A stretch of 64,000 nucleotides of DNA from Bacillus oleivorans (GTDB taxonomy: Bacteria > Bacillota > Bacilli > Bacillales > JC228): the NCBI RefSeq assembly GCF_900207585.1, contig NZ_OAOP01000005.1:303804-367803 (forward strand), given 5' to 3'. Shown here piece by piece: positions 31,471-41,688 of the stretch (positions are counted from its first letter, which is position 1; each line of letters opens with the position of its first letter). The position numbers and the translations under genes were made by a program. The notes under the pieces were generated by a model. The model had not been told where the DNA came from, did no database searches, and saw only the letters and a list, made by a program, of their open reading frames with translations.

Positions 31471-31502
31471 ATATTATACGGATTTTTCCAGCTTGGGTTA
31501 CC

Positions 31503-31532
31503 TTGAAAACGACTTGTTCTGTATGCTACAAT
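31503..31532 (+). promoter_or_regulatory. Promoter of the 6S RNA gene
   Basis: TTGAAA 31503-31508, 18-base spacer, TACAAT 31527-31532, placing the start near 31539. Confidence 0.75.
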
Positions 31533-31538
31533 ACTTAC

Positions 31539-31780
31539 AACATAACGAGTCCTGATGTGTACGTTGTAACTCCTTGTTTTGACCGAACATTTCTGAAAAG
31601 GGAGCCCGTACGTTTTCATACAGCGTAAATGCCTCCATGGAGAGAGGACTTACAAAGTTTTGAAACAGGGCACCCACCTGCTCCAGAGCGGGTTCAAAAC
31701 GAAGGCCTTATCGCGACGGCACGATTGGGACTCGTCCATTCAATACATAGCTCAAGTCTCCTTAAACGGGAGACTTTTTT
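31539..31780 (+). ncRNA. ssrS: 6S RNA (SsrS/BsrA type)
   Basis: 6S RNA imitates an open promoter and binds the sigma-A RNA polymerase, lowering housekeeping transcription in stationary phase. The transcript has its own promoter, a closing stem ACGAGTCC (31545-31552) with GGACTCGT (31728-31735), a long interrupted-hairpin interior, and an intrinsic terminator AGTCTCC/GGAGACT with T run to 31780. The spacing gives a body of about 200 bases, the expected size. The segment GTCCTGATGTGT and the place between aspS and the tcdA gene agree with bsrA of B. subtilis. Exact 3' end unknown. Confidence 0.85.
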
Positions 31781-31925
31781 ATATTTAAGAATGGAAAAAA
31801 ATTTAAGCAATCGGGCGAATTCGCCCCCGTCAAATAAGCAGTAGCATTGAGCAAAGCGGGGCAAGTTTACGTTTTGAGCTCGCAGACAAACTCTGTTTAG
31901 TCTAATGGATTTGTCTGTTTTTTAC

Positions 31926-32112
31926 GGACATTGGTTCCGCTATTTTGCTAAATAACTGCGATTTACTGAAGATTTTTGGCAAATAGCGGAACGTATGTCC
32001 TTTTTCATCTTCAGAACAGCGGTTTTTAGGGGAATAGCGGAATGTATGTCCTTTAATTAACAGATGTCGAGGATGCCAGGTTCTTTAAAGGGACATTAGT
32101 TCCGTTTATTTT
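31926..32112. repeat. Cluster of palindromic GGACAT...TTCCGCTATTTT repeats (MITE-like)
   Basis: Four related arms occur: 31926-31948 (GGACATTGGTTCCGCTATTT at its start), its inverse at 31978-32000, another inverse at 32029-32051, and a direct copy at 32091-32112. Similarity between the first arm and the third extends for about 48 bases, including GAAGAT against ATCTTC, so 31926-32051 looks like a small element with long terminal inverted repeats. There is no coding capacity. Just upstream are a 14-base palindrome GGGCGAATTCGCCC (31813-31826) and a weak hairpin with T run (31883-31923). The rest of 31781-32299 shows no gene. Confidence 0.75.
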
Positions 32113-32299
32113 ATGAAAGTGAACCATTTCCAATAGTAGAGAACTAAAGTGCCGTACATAGAGAAAATAACAGCTGTTTTTTATTTTTAAAAAAGCAGTA
32201 TGAACAAACTAAAATATATAATGTCTATGCGGACAGGAGAATGTTTATTATAATACAGAAATGTGAAGAAGCGTAAATTTAGATGGAGATGATAAACGT

Positions 32300-33079
32300 A
32301 TGCTACACCAATTTTCAAGAAATGAATTAGCAATAGGAAAAGAAGGCTTAAACAAGCTTGAAAACACCACTGTGGCTGTTTTGGGTGTGGGAGGAGTAGG
32401 TTCCTTTTCAGTAGAAGCACTGGCGAGAACAAATATTGGGCGCCTTGTTTTAGTGGATAAAGATACGGTCGATATTACGAATATTAATCGTCAGCTCCCG
32501 GCACTTCTATCGACTGTTGGCGAGCCGAAAGTGGATATTATGAAAAAAAGAATCGAAGATATTAATCCGAATTGTGAAGTCATTACTCTAAAAATGTTTT
32601 ACAACGAAGAAACGTATGAGAAGTTTTTTGAATACGGATTAGATTACGTTATTGATGCTTCTGATACGATTTCCTATAAAATCCATTTAATGAAAGAATG
32701 TTTAAAACGGAACATCCCAATTATATCAAGTATGGGGGCTGCCAATAAGACCGATCCAACCCGTTTTAAAGTAGCCGATATCTCAGAAACCCATACTGAC
32801 CCGATTGCCAAAGTCATTAGACTGCGTCTGCGTAAAGAGGGAATCCGTAAGGGGGTCAAGGTCGTATTTTCCGATGAATCCCCGATTGTGATCCGGGAAG
32901 AAGTCAGACAATATGTAGGAAAAGAAGATGCGCCAATACGGAAGGCAAAAATGCCGCCATCCTCTAATGCATTTGTCCCTTCAGTAGCTGGATTAATAAT
33001 GGCGGGCTACACCATTAATCAAATCTTAAGTGACATTCCGGTTCAGCGTGTTAAAGATGAAACAAACTCCATGTCCTAG
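32300..33079 (+). CDS. tcdA: tRNA threonylcarbamoyladenosine dehydratase TcdA
   Basis: TcdA (B. subtilis YrvM, E. coli CsdL) is an E1-like enzyme that dehydrates t6A37 of ANN-decoding tRNAs to cyclic t6A using ATP. The 259-residue protein has the ThiF/E1 nucleotide loop GVGGVGSFS, the Asp-Arg region NINRQLPAL and the conserved PPSSNAFVPSVAG block. GGAGATG precedes the ATG. It converges on rarA; the terminator palindrome spans its stop codon. Confidence 0.93.
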   Translation: MLHQFSRNELAIGKEGLNKLENTTVAVLGVGGVGSFSVEALARTNIGRLVLVDKDTVDITNINRQLPALLSTVGEPKVDIMKKRIEDINPNCEVITLKMFYNEETYEKFFEYGLDYVIDASDTISYKIHLMKECLKRNIPIISSMGAANKTDPTRFKVADISETHTDPIAKVIRLRLRKEGIRKGVKVVFSDESPIVIREEVRQYVGKEDAPIRKAKMPPSSNAFVPSVAGLIMAGYTINQILSDIPVQRVKDETNSMS

Positions 33080-33098
33080 GACATGGAGTTTGTTTGTC
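33060..33098. terminator. Palindromic bidirectional terminator of tcdA and rarA
   Basis: Bases 33060-33095 are a perfect 36-base palindrome centred on the CCTAGG at 33075-33080, which contains the tcdA stop TAG. The arms read AAACAAACTCCATGTCC and its complement. The last six tcdA codons are therefore part of the stem. Confidence 0.8.
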
Positions 33099-34384
33099 TA
33101 TGCTTTTAAATTTTTCTTATTTTTTTCGATCTTCTCATACACTTGACTCAGAGCCTGCTCAAATTTCCCGGTAGCCTTCGGGGTATAATAGTGGGAATCC
33201 TTCAATAGGTCTGGCAAGTATTGCTGGTTGACCCATGCATTCTCATAATTGTGAGGATATAAGTAATCGATTCCGCGGCCCAGTGCTTTTGCTCCCTGAT
33301 AATGGGCATCTTTTAAATGGAGCGGGACTTCTCCTATTTTTCCACTATGAATGTCGGAAAGAGCCGTATCAATCGCAGTTATGGCTGAATTGGATTTTGG
33401 CGAAAGTGCTAATTCAATAACAGCTGCAGCTAATGGGATTCTCGCTTCTGGAAAGCCGATTTTTTCAGCGGTCTGGACCGCTGCAAGCGCCCTCGGACCA
33501 GCCTGCGGGTTTGCCAGACCAATGTCCTCATAGGCGATGACAAGCATTCTTCTCGAGATGCTAGGCAAATCTTCAGCTTCGATTAGGCGCGCCAAATAAT
33601 GAAGGGCTGCATTGACATCACTGCCCCGAATCGATTTTTGAAAGGCTGAAAGAACATCATAATGTGCATCCCCATCCCTGTCATGCTGAAAGCTTTTTTT
33701 CTGAATACACTCTTCCGCAATTTCGGTTGTAATATGAATCAATCCATCTTTTGACTCTTCTGTGGAAAGGGCTGCAAGCTCTAAAGCATTTAATGCACTG
33801 CGGGCATCTCCATTTGCTGCATAGGCTAGATGATCCAGAGCTTCATCGTTCACTTCTAGGGCTAGCTTTCCTAACCCTTTTTCTTCATTTTCTAAAGCTC
33901 GTTTTAACGCTTGTAAAATATCATCTGGAGAAAGGGGCTTACACTCAAATATTTGACAGCGGCTGCGAATCGCCGGATTAATCGCATGATAAGGATTGCT
34001 AGTGGTCGCACCAATAAGGGTAATCATGCCGTTCTCTAAATAAGGAAGAAGAAAATCCTGCTTGGCTTTGTCTAAACGATGGACTTCATCTAACAATAAT
34101 ATGACTTTGCCTGACATTTTCGCCTCTTCCGCTACAATCTGCAGATCTTTTTTCTGATGCGTCACTGCGTTTAATGTTCGAAAAGCATAATTGGTACTCC
34201 CGGCAATTGCACTGGCTATTGATGTTTTGCCTACACCTGGAGGACCATATAAAATCATCGAGGATAATCTTTTAGCCCTGACCATCCGTTCAATCATTTT
34301 TCCTTTTCCAACAAGGTGTTCTTGTCCAATTACTTCTTCAATTGTTCTGGGCCTCATTCGATAGGCCAATGGCTGAACGCTCAT
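33098..34384 (-). CDS. rarA: Replication-associated recombination ATPase RarA (MgsA)
   Basis: RarA is an AAA+ clamp-loader-like ATPase acting at stalled replication forks. The 428-residue protein has Walker A GPPGVGKTS, Walker B LLDEVHR, sensor ATTSNPYHAI, and the C-terminal tetramerisation domain of the MgsA family (about 250-420, RRMLVIAYEDIGLANP). The ATG at 34384 has GAGGTGAAAGGA upstream and gives the family start; an ATG 15 codons earlier is unsupported. It is divergent from the yczE-like gene. Confidence 0.95.
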   Translation of the reverse strand: MSVQPLAYRMRPRTIEEVIGQEHLVGKGKMIERMVRAKRLSSMILYGPPGVGKTSIASAIAGSTNYAFRTLNAVTHQKKDLQIVAEEAKMSGKVILLLDEVHRLDKAKQDFLLPYLENGMITLIGATTSNPYHAINPAIRSRCQIFECKPLSPDDILQALKRALENEEKGLGKLALEVNDEALDHLAYAANGDARSALNALELAALSTEESKDGLIHITTEIAEECIQKKSFQHDRDGDAHYDVLSAFQKSIRGSDVNAALHYLARLIEAEDLPSISRRMLVIAYEDIGLANPQAGPRALAAVQTAEKIGFPEARIPLAAAVIELALSPKSNSAITAIDTALSDIHSGKIGEVPLHLKDAHYQGAKALGRGIDYLYPHNYENAWVNQQYLPDLLKDSHYYTPKATGKFEQALSQVYEKIEKNKKNLKA

Positions 34385-34508
34385 TCCTTTCACCTCTTGG
34401 ACGAAAAGTCTTCTAAACCAATCTATCATAAAAAACTGTTCAATGGAACAAATGTACGTATCAAAACCCTACTAGTTTACTTGTATTTTTGATAAAATAA
34501 AAAAGTTA

Positions 34509-35225
34509 ATGGGCAAATATTACGTTAAGAAAGAAGAGAATACTTTGAAAAAGAAACCGGAGCAGCTTATAGAGCGATACATCATTTTTGTGGTTGGCCT
34601 CCTTATTATGGCATTTGGTTTTGTTTTACTGATCATATCAGACATCGGAGCGACTCCGTGGGATGTGTTACATGTAGGTCTATTTTTGCAGCTGGGATTA
34701 ACAATTGGAACTTGGTCAATAATTGTAGGGATTATGATTCTGGCTTCGACCTCGTTACTGACTAAAAGCTGGCCAAAAATCGGTGCTTTTTTAAACATGC
34801 TTTTAGTGGGGGTATTTATTGATTTATACTTACTGCTTCCCTTTTTAAAAACGCCATCTCATGTAGTAGGACAGTTTGTAATGGGAGTTATTGGTATTGT
34901 TGTGGTAGGATTCGGTATGTGTCTGTATATCTCTGCTCGGTTAGGAGCTGGCCCTAGAGATAGTTTAATGCTCGCGATTCGGGATAAAACAGGCTGGAAA
35001 GTACAGCATGTTAGAAGTATATTAGAAATTTTTGTTTTAGTGGCAGGATGGCTCCTTGGCGGACCCATTTTTATTGGAACTTTTTTATTTGCTTTTACGA
35101 TCGGTCCTGTTACTGGATGGGCCTTTCCACTGTGTGAAAGGCTGACAAATCGCCTATTATTATTATCAAGAGTTAAAAAAATGAGAGATTTGAATGATCA
35201 AAGTATGAAACGGGGGATCAGTTGA
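34509..35225 (+). CDS. YczE/YitT-like integral membrane protein
   Basis: The 238-residue protein has five or six hydrophobic helices and the conserved blocks SDIGATPWDVLHVG and RLGAGPRDSLML seen in the YczE family. B. subtilis YczE is needed for bacillaene and surfactin-related competence effects, but the family has no known activity. The ATG at 34509 lacks a ribosome-binding site; TTG 34545 is a possible alternative after AAGAAGAG. Its TGA overlaps the cymR ATG (TGATG), so the two are translationally coupled. Confidence 0.72.
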   Translation: MGKYYVKKEENTLKKKPEQLIERYIIFVVGLLIMAFGFVLLIISDIGATPWDVLHVGLFLQLGLTIGTWSIIVGIMILASTSLLTKSWPKIGAFLNMLLVGVFIDLYLLLPFLKTPSHVVGQFVMGVIGIVVVGFGMCLYISARLGAGPRDSLMLAIRDKTGWKVQHVRSILEIFVLVAGWLLGGPIFIGTFLFAFTIGPVTGWAFPLCERLTNRLLLLSRVKKMRDLNDQSMKRGIS

Positions 35226-35644
35226 TGAAAATATCGACTAAGGGAAGGTATGGTTTAACGATTATGATTGAGCTCGCGAAAAAGTATGGAGAAGGGCCGA
35301 TTTCCCTTAAATCAATTGCACAAACACATGAATTATCAGAGCATTATCTGGAGCAATTAATCGCACCTTTGCGAAATGGCGGTTTAGTGAAAAGTGTAAG
35401 AGGTGCCTACGGTGGGTATATACTAGCTGATGAGCCCGAACAAATTACTGCAGGTGATATTATTCAATTATTAGAAGGACCTATTAGTCCTGTTGAAGGT
35501 ATAGAAGATGAGGAACCAGCCAAACGCGAATTATTTATTAGAATAAGAGATGCCGTTAAAGAAGTTTTAGATTCCACGACTTTAGAAGACTTAGCACAAT
35601 ACTCAGAAGACGGAGATGCAGACTCCTATATGTTTTATATTTAG
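35225..35644 (+). CDS. cymR: Cysteine metabolism repressor CymR
   Basis: CymR is an Rrf2-family winged-helix repressor of sulfur assimilation that in B. subtilis acts together with CysK, which senses O-acetylserine. The 139-residue protein has the HTH (SLKSIAQTHELSEHYLEQLI), the wing RGAYGGY, and DEEPAKREL. It lacks the cluster-binding cysteines of IscR, as expected. ATG 35225 matches B. subtilis and has GGGGGAT upstream. Its probable targets include the mccAB operon at 53.6-57.5 kb. The neighbours are cysteine desulfurase and mnmA. Confidence 0.95.
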   Translation: MKISTKGRYGLTIMIELAKKYGEGPISLKSIAQTHELSEHYLEQLIAPLRNGGLVKSVRGAYGGYILADEPEQITAGDIIQLLEGPISPVEGIEDEEPAKRELFIRIRDAVKEVLDSTTLEDLAQYSEDGDADSYMFYI

Positions 35645-35664
35645 CAATGAAATGAGGGTTTCAG

Positions 35665-36810
35665 TTGAAAAATATCTATTTAGACCATGCTGCAACTTCA
35701 CCTGTACATCCAGATGTAATCGAGAGAATCACGAAGGTGATGCAGGAGGTGTACGGGAATCCTTCAAGTATCCATGCGTTTGGCCGAAAAGCGCGCCAAA
35801 TTGTAGACAATGCCCGGACAACCATCGCTAAAAGCATCGGCTGTAAATACAATGAAATCATTTTTACAAGCGGTGGAACTGAGAGTGATAACTTAGCCAT
35901 TAAGGGGATTGCCCATGCATATCGTGAAAATGGGAAGCATATTATTACCTCTTCCATTGAACACCATGCGGTTCTTCACACCTGTCATTCACTCGAAAAG
36001 GAGGGGTATGAAGTAACCTATCTTCCTGTAAATGAAAAAGGGATGATTTCAATTGAAGATTTTCAAAATTCCCTGCGCGACGATACCATCATAGTCTCTA
36101 TTATGTTTGGAAACAATGAGATTGGAACGATTCAGCCAATTGCAGAAATCGGGGAAATATTAGAAGGACATCAGGCCTTTTTCCATACAGATGCGGTTCA
36201 GGCCTATGGTCTAGTCCCCATTGATGTAAGTAAGCTTAAATTGGATGCATTAAGCGTTTCTGCACATAAAATTAATGGTCCTAAGGGTACAGGATTTCTT
36301 TATCTAAAAGAAGGAATCAAATTAGCTCCTGCACTTCACGGAGGAGAACAAGAGAGAAAACGCCGGGCGGGGACCGAAAATGTGACCAATATTGCCGGGT
36401 TTGAAGAAGCCGTTAAATTAGCGCAAAATACGATGGAGCAGAAGGCGGCCTATTATCAAAAGCTAAAAAACTTGCTAATGACAGAGCTTCAAAACCGGGG
36501 AGTACATTTTGAACTAAATGGAGACATTGAACATTCCCTGCCTCATGTAATAAATTTGTCATTTCCTGGGATTGATGTAGAAGCCTTTCTTGTTAATTTG
36601 GACCTGGGCGGAGTTTCAGTCTCAAGCGGCTCTGCATGTACGGCAGGTTCCATTGAACCATCTCACGTTTTAACAGCTATGTTTAGTTCAGGGTCCGAAC
36701 GGCTCAGAAATTCAATTCGATTTAGCTTTGGTTTATTTAATACAGAAGAAGATATTGTAGATGCTGCTGAGATTGTAGCAACCGTTGCAAAACGTTTGAC
36801 TTCCTTATAG
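35665..36810 (+). CDS. yrvO: Cysteine desulfurase (YrvO/IscS type)
   Basis: This PLP enzyme removes sulfur from cysteine and, in B. subtilis, passes it to MnmA for 2-thiouridine at tRNA position 34. The TTG start at 35665 follows GAGGG. Of 381 residues, the PLP lysine is K202 (SAHKINGPKG) and the catalytic persulfide cysteine is C325 (SSGSACTAG) on the mobile loop. It lies between cymR and mnmA, which supports the dedicated thiolation role rather than general Fe-S assembly. Confidence 0.94.
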   Translation: MKNIYLDHAATSPVHPDVIERITKVMQEVYGNPSSIHAFGRKARQIVDNARTTIAKSIGCKYNEIIFTSGGTESDNLAIKGIAHAYRENGKHIITSSIEHHAVLHTCHSLEKEGYEVTYLPVNEKGMISIEDFQNSLRDDTIIVSIMFGNNEIGTIQPIAEIGEILEGHQAFFHTDAVQAYGLVPIDVSKLKLDALSVSAHKINGPKGTGFLYLKEGIKLAPALHGGEQERKRRAGTENVTNIAGFEEAVKLAQNTMEQKAAYYQKLKNLLMTELQNRGVHFELNGDIEHSLPHVINLSFPGIDVEAFLVNLDLGGVSVSSGSACTAGSIEPSHVLTAMFSSGSERLRNSIRFSFGLFNTEEDIVDAAEIVATVAKRLTSL

Positions 36811-36826
36811 ACGTATGTAAAAATGA

Positions 36827-38017
<1,191 letters not shown>

Positions 38018-38043
38018 ACTCCAACTTTAAGTTGGGGTTTTTC
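38018..38043 (+). terminator. Terminator of mnmA
   Basis: ACTCCAACTT (38018-38027) and AAGTTGGGGT (38029-38038) make a stem with one G-T pair and a tight loop, followed by T. Confidence 0.88.
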
Positions 38044-38111
38044 TTATTATGATTTCAAAGATTTACTTTGGACGTGTGCTATACTAGTGAAAGGATTAGG
38101 AGAGTGAGAAG

Positions 38112-38771
38112 ATGTCACTTCGTAAACAAGGATTAAAAAGCTTAAAGGATGGTAATCTTGAAGAAGCGACCTCATATTTTTTAAAGGCCATTGAAGAGCA
38201 GCCGGAAGATCCAATTGCCTATATTAACTTAGGCGATGTATTTGTAATGCTCGGAGAAGCAGATCGTGCACTTCCGCTATTTCAGAAGGCCATTGATATC
38301 GACGAAGATATGGCAACTGCCTACTACAGTATAGGTACCGTTTATTATAAAAAAGAAAAGTATAAAGAAGCGTTAGAGTTCTATGAAAAGGCCTTAAAAA
38401 ACGGCCTTCAATCAGCCGATCTCTATTTTATGCTAGGCATGTGTATGGTTCAGCTGGAACAGCCGAAACTAGCGGTTCCTTATCTCCAAAGGGCAACTGA
38501 GCTGAGTCCGGATGATACAGAGGCACATCTGCAATACGGTCTTGTTTTAGGAGGCTTGGGCTATTTTGAGCCTGCCAAAAAGGAGTTCGAACTTGTTCTC
38601 TCCTTTGATCCGAATCAGCCTGACGCCCACTATAATCTCGGTGTTGTCTATTATATGCATGAAGATGACTTAAACAGTGCTAAAAAATGCTTTGAAAAAG
38701 CAATTGAAATCAAGCCAGACCATGCACTAGCCGCTTATGGGCTCAAATTAATTGAGAAGATGGCAAAGTAA
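38112..38771 (+). CDS. yrrB: Tetratricopeptide repeat protein (YrrB-like)
   Basis: The 219-residue cytosolic protein consists almost wholly of tetratricopeptide repeats, about six 34-residue units with the W-LG-Y-A-F-A-P pattern (for example AYINLGDVFVMLGEADRALP and AHYNLGVVYYMHEDDLNSAK). Such proteins are scaffolds for protein contacts. B. subtilis YrrB lies between mnmA and recD2 as here; its partner is not known. TTAGGAGAG precedes the ATG. Confidence 0.88.
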   Translation: MSLRKQGLKSLKDGNLEEATSYFLKAIEEQPEDPIAYINLGDVFVMLGEADRALPLFQKAIDIDEDMATAYYSIGTVYYKKEKYKEALEFYEKALKNGLQSADLYFMLGMCMVQLEQPKLAVPYLQRATELSPDDTEAHLQYGLVLGGLGYFEPAKKEFELVLSFDPNQPDAHYNLGVVYYMHEDDLNSAKKCFEKAIEIKPDHALAAYGLKLIEKMAK

Positions 38772-38799
38772 TTTCTAAGGGTAGAAAGGGGATATTCCC

Positions 38800-41184
38800 G
38801 TGCGCCAGGAATCCTTTAATCTTTTTGCTGAAACTGAAAAATATATAAAAGGCCGCCCGATTGTCACAATTTTTCATAATGAAAGTAATTTGTATACCGT
38901 TGTCAGAATTAGGGTAGAGGAAACAGATGAAATTTATGACGAAAAAGAGGCAGTTGTGACCGGGTATTTTCCGCGAATTCATGAAGAAGATACGTATAAA
39001 TTTTATGGTGTCATGAAGGAACACCCAAAATTTGGACTGCAGTTTCACGCTCATCGGTATGAAAAGGATATTCCTAAAACAAAAGACGGTGTAATTCAGT
39101 ATTTATCTAGCGATCTATTTCCTGGTATAGGGAAAAAGACGGCTACATCGATTGTAGAGGCGCTCGGAGAGAATGCTATATCAAAAATTTTAGAGAATCC
39201 CCATCTTTTAGATAGCGTTCCAAAGCTATCTCCCGAGAAAGCGAAGCTCATTCATGAAACTTTAAAGGAGCACCAAGGCTTGGAAGAGGTTATGATTACT
39301 CTTTCTCAATTAGGATTTGGCCCGCAAATCTCAATGAAGATTTACCAAACCTATCGGGAATTAACATTGCAAATAATCAATGACAATCCTTATAAGCTTG
39401 TAGAAGATGTAGAAGGGGTTGGGTTTTCAAAAGCAGATGAACTAGGCGAGCATATGGGAATCAGTGGAGATCATCCAGCCCGTATTAAGGCTGCGATTCT
39501 TTTTACATTAGAAAAGAGCTGCCTGCAAGAAGGGCATGTATTTTTACAGAAGGATCCATTTTTATTTGAAGTAAAAAGTCTGCTAGAAAATAATCAGCCT
39601 AAAGCAATCGATCCTCCTGTTATTGAAGCCGAGTTAGTTAAGCTGGAAGAGGAAGGAAAAATAAAGCTGCAGGAAACCAGAGTCTACATGCTTTCTTTGT
39701 ATTTTGCTGAACGGGGTATTGTCTCAAATATTGAGAGACTGCTAAGCCAACAGCAGTATAAAGACCAATTTTCTGAATCGGAGTTTTTATTAGCATTGGG
39801 TGAGCTTGAGGATAGGCTGGGAATCCAGTATGCTCCGACGCAAAAGACTGCGATTCAGCAAGCTTTAACTTCACCGATGCTTTTGTTAACCGGTGGACCA
39901 GGAACAGGGAAAACAACCGTGATTAAAGGAATTGTAGATTTATATGCCGAGCTTCACGGACTTTCATTAAATCCAAAAGATTATAAGGATGAGCCATTTC
40001 CTGTAGTGCTGGCTGCTCCAACGGGCAGAGCCGCGAAACGGATGAATGAAGCAACAGAGCTTCCCGCGGTGACCATTCACAGACTGTTAGGCTGGAACGG
40101 GAGTGAAGCATTTCAATATGATGAAGAGCAAAAGATAGAGGGAAGACTGTTAATCATTGATGAAATGTCGATGGTGGATACATGGCTTGCTCACCAGCTC
40201 TTCAAAGCTCTCCCAGATGACATTCAAGTCATTCTTGTCGGTGATGAAGATCAATTGCCGTCAGTAGGACCAGGACAAGTGCTGAGGGATTTGCTTGATT
40301 CAAAGAAAATCCCGACAGTCCGCCTTACAGACATTTACCGGCAAGAAGATGGATCCTCTATTGTCGACTTGGCCCATTTGATAAAAAATGGCGAAGTCCC
40401 TCTTAATCTGACTGAGCAAAAAAAAGACAGATCGTTCATCCCATGCAGACCGCTGCAGATGGGTGAGGTTGTTCAGCAAATTGTTCAAAATGCTTTAAAG
40501 AAGGGATTTACCAAAAAGGATATTCAAGTTCTTGCGCCGATGTATAAAGGACCTGCCGGAATTGATGCACTCAATACATTACTCCAGGAAGTCATGAATC
40601 CAAATCCGGACAAGTCACGCAAGGAAGTCACTTTTGGTGATAAAATATATCGAATCGGCGATAAAGTATTGCAGCTTGTTAATCGTCCCGAGGACCAAAT
40701 CTTTAATGGCGATATCGGAGAAATCATTTCAATTATCCGTTCTGAGGAGAGTCAGACCGAAGAAAAGCAAGACCAGCTGATTGTGTCGTTTGACGGAATA
40801 GAAGTCTATTATCCGAAAGCCCAATGGAATGAGATTACCCTGGCTTATTGCTGTTCAATCCATAAATCACAAGGAAGCGAATTCCCGATTGTCATTCTGC
40901 CGATCGTAAAAAGCTACTATCGGATGCTTCGCAGAAATTTACTTTATACTGCCGTTACAAGAAGCAAGCAATTTCTGATTCTATGCGGAGAGCCAGAAGC
41001 TTTTAAAATGGGTGTTATAAGACAGGATGACCGGAAAAGACAAACCTCTCTCGCTGAAAACCTGCTGGAACAGGGTCAATCCAATGCTGAACCCTTATTC
41101 CTAACGGAAGAGGCGTTATTTAAAGTTGATCCGATGATAGGGATGGAAAACCTCTCTCCTTATGATTTCCTCACTGCAAAATAA
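38800..41184 (+). CDS. recD2: RecD2-type 5'-3' DNA helicase
   Basis: RecD2 is a superfamily 1B helicase acting in replication-fork maintenance and repair without RecBC. The 794-residue protein has an N-terminal OB/HhH region (about 1-330, with SSDLFPGIGKKTATSI), Walker A GGPGTGKTT near 365, Walker B IDEMSMVD, motif III VGDEDQLPSVG and motif V-VI blocks CCSIHKSQGSEF and LLYTAVTRSK. GTG 38800 has AAAGGGG upstream. Length is close to B. subtilis YrrC. Confidence 0.95.
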   Translation: MRQESFNLFAETEKYIKGRPIVTIFHNESNLYTVVRIRVEETDEIYDEKEAVVTGYFPRIHEEDTYKFYGVMKEHPKFGLQFHAHRYEKDIPKTKDGVIQYLSSDLFPGIGKKTATSIVEALGENAISKILENPHLLDSVPKLSPEKAKLIHETLKEHQGLEEVMITLSQLGFGPQISMKIYQTYRELTLQIINDNPYKLVEDVEGVGFSKADELGEHMGISGDHPARIKAAILFTLEKSCLQEGHVFLQKDPFLFEVKSLLENNQPKAIDPPVIEAELVKLEEEGKIKLQETRVYMLSLYFAERGIVSNIERLLSQQQYKDQFSESEFLLALGELEDRLGIQYAPTQKTAIQQALTSPMLLLTGGPGTGKTTVIKGIVDLYAELHGLSLNPKDYKDEPFPVVLAAPTGRAAKRMNEATELPAVTIHRLLGWNGSEAFQYDEEQKIEGRLLIIDEMSMVDTWLAHQLFKALPDDIQVILVGDEDQLPSVGPGQVLRDLLDSKKIPTVRLTDIYRQEDGSSIVDLAHLIKNGEVPLNLTEQKKDRSFIPCRPLQMGEVVQQIVQNALKKGFTKKDIQVLAPMYKGPAGIDALNTLLQEVMNPNPDKSRKEVTFGDKIYRIGDKVLQLVNRPEDQIFNGDIGEIISIIRSEESQTEEKQDQLIVSFDGIEVYYPKAQWNEITLAYCCSIHKSQGSEFPIVILPIVKSYYRMLRRNLLYTAVTRSKQFLILCGEPEAFKMGVIRQDDRKRQTSLAENLLEQGQSNAEPLFLTEEALFKVDPMIGMENLSPYDFLTAK

Positions 41185-41190
41185 GGAATG

Positions 41191-41217
41191 CTCCCACTAG
41201 TGCGGGAGTATTTTTTT
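41191..41217 (+). terminator. Terminator of recD2
   Basis: CTCCC (41191-41195) and GGGAG (41204-41208) flank ACTAGTGC, followed by TA and seven T. Confidence 0.82.
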
Positions 41218-41249
41218 GTTTAGTGACCAGCCGGTAATTTACTCTTTAC

Positions 41250-41263
41250 AGCAAGCGCTTTCA
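41250..41263. promoter_or_regulatory. cre-like motif, possible CcpA site
   Basis: AGCAAGCGCTTTCA matches 13 of 14 positions of the catabolite-responsive element TGnAArCGnwwwCA. It is intergenic, between recD2 and the zinc-ribbon gene. A chance match cannot be excluded. Confidence 0.3.
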
Positions 41264-41386
41264 ATTATTAGCGGGCATTTCATTACAATACGGGCCAAAC
41301 GTATACAAAACGCCAAAAATGGGAATACTAAGCAACGACTTTTAAAACAATCTTGTTGAATACTAGATAGGTAAGGAGTGCCAATA

Positions 41387-41578
41387 GTGCTTAAGTGCCC
41401 GAATTGTCAAAGCAAGGATATAGGTAAAATTGGAGTAAATCAGTACTATTGCTGGAACTGCTTCATTGAAATGACGGTATCTAAAGGAGTTATCAATACG
41501 CATCAAGTAGAAGAAGACGGTTCATTATCATCTTTAGACGATTTGTTTGATGAACAGGATCGGCAATTCAGTATGTAG
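41387..41578 (+). CDS. Small zinc-ribbon protein of unknown function
   Basis: GTG 41387 follows AAGGAG (41373-41378) by 8 bases and gives a 63-residue protein. Two CxxC pairs (CPNC and CWNC, 15 residues apart) form a zinc ribbon at the N-terminus, and the C-terminal half is acidic (DGSLSSLDDLFDE). Such small ribbons can bind nucleic acid or partner proteins. I do not recognise a named family beyond its presence in Bacillaceae genomes. It has no close operon partner. Confidence 0.75.
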   Translation: MLKCPNCQSKDIGKIGVNQYYCWNCFIEMTVSKGVINTHQVEEDGSLSSLDDLFDEQDRQFSM

Positions 41579-41688
41579 CCCATTCGTCCGCCTGATAGAT
41601 TTCAGCGGACGTTTTATATTGGGGGACACATCACCCTATGTATATTCTTTCTCCTTTCATTGAAGACTAACAGTGAGGGGGTATGTCC

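Noticed and set aside
31629..31844. A 71-codon frame within the 6S RNA region
   Set aside because: It lies inside the RNA hairpin body and its terminator and has no ribosome-binding site.
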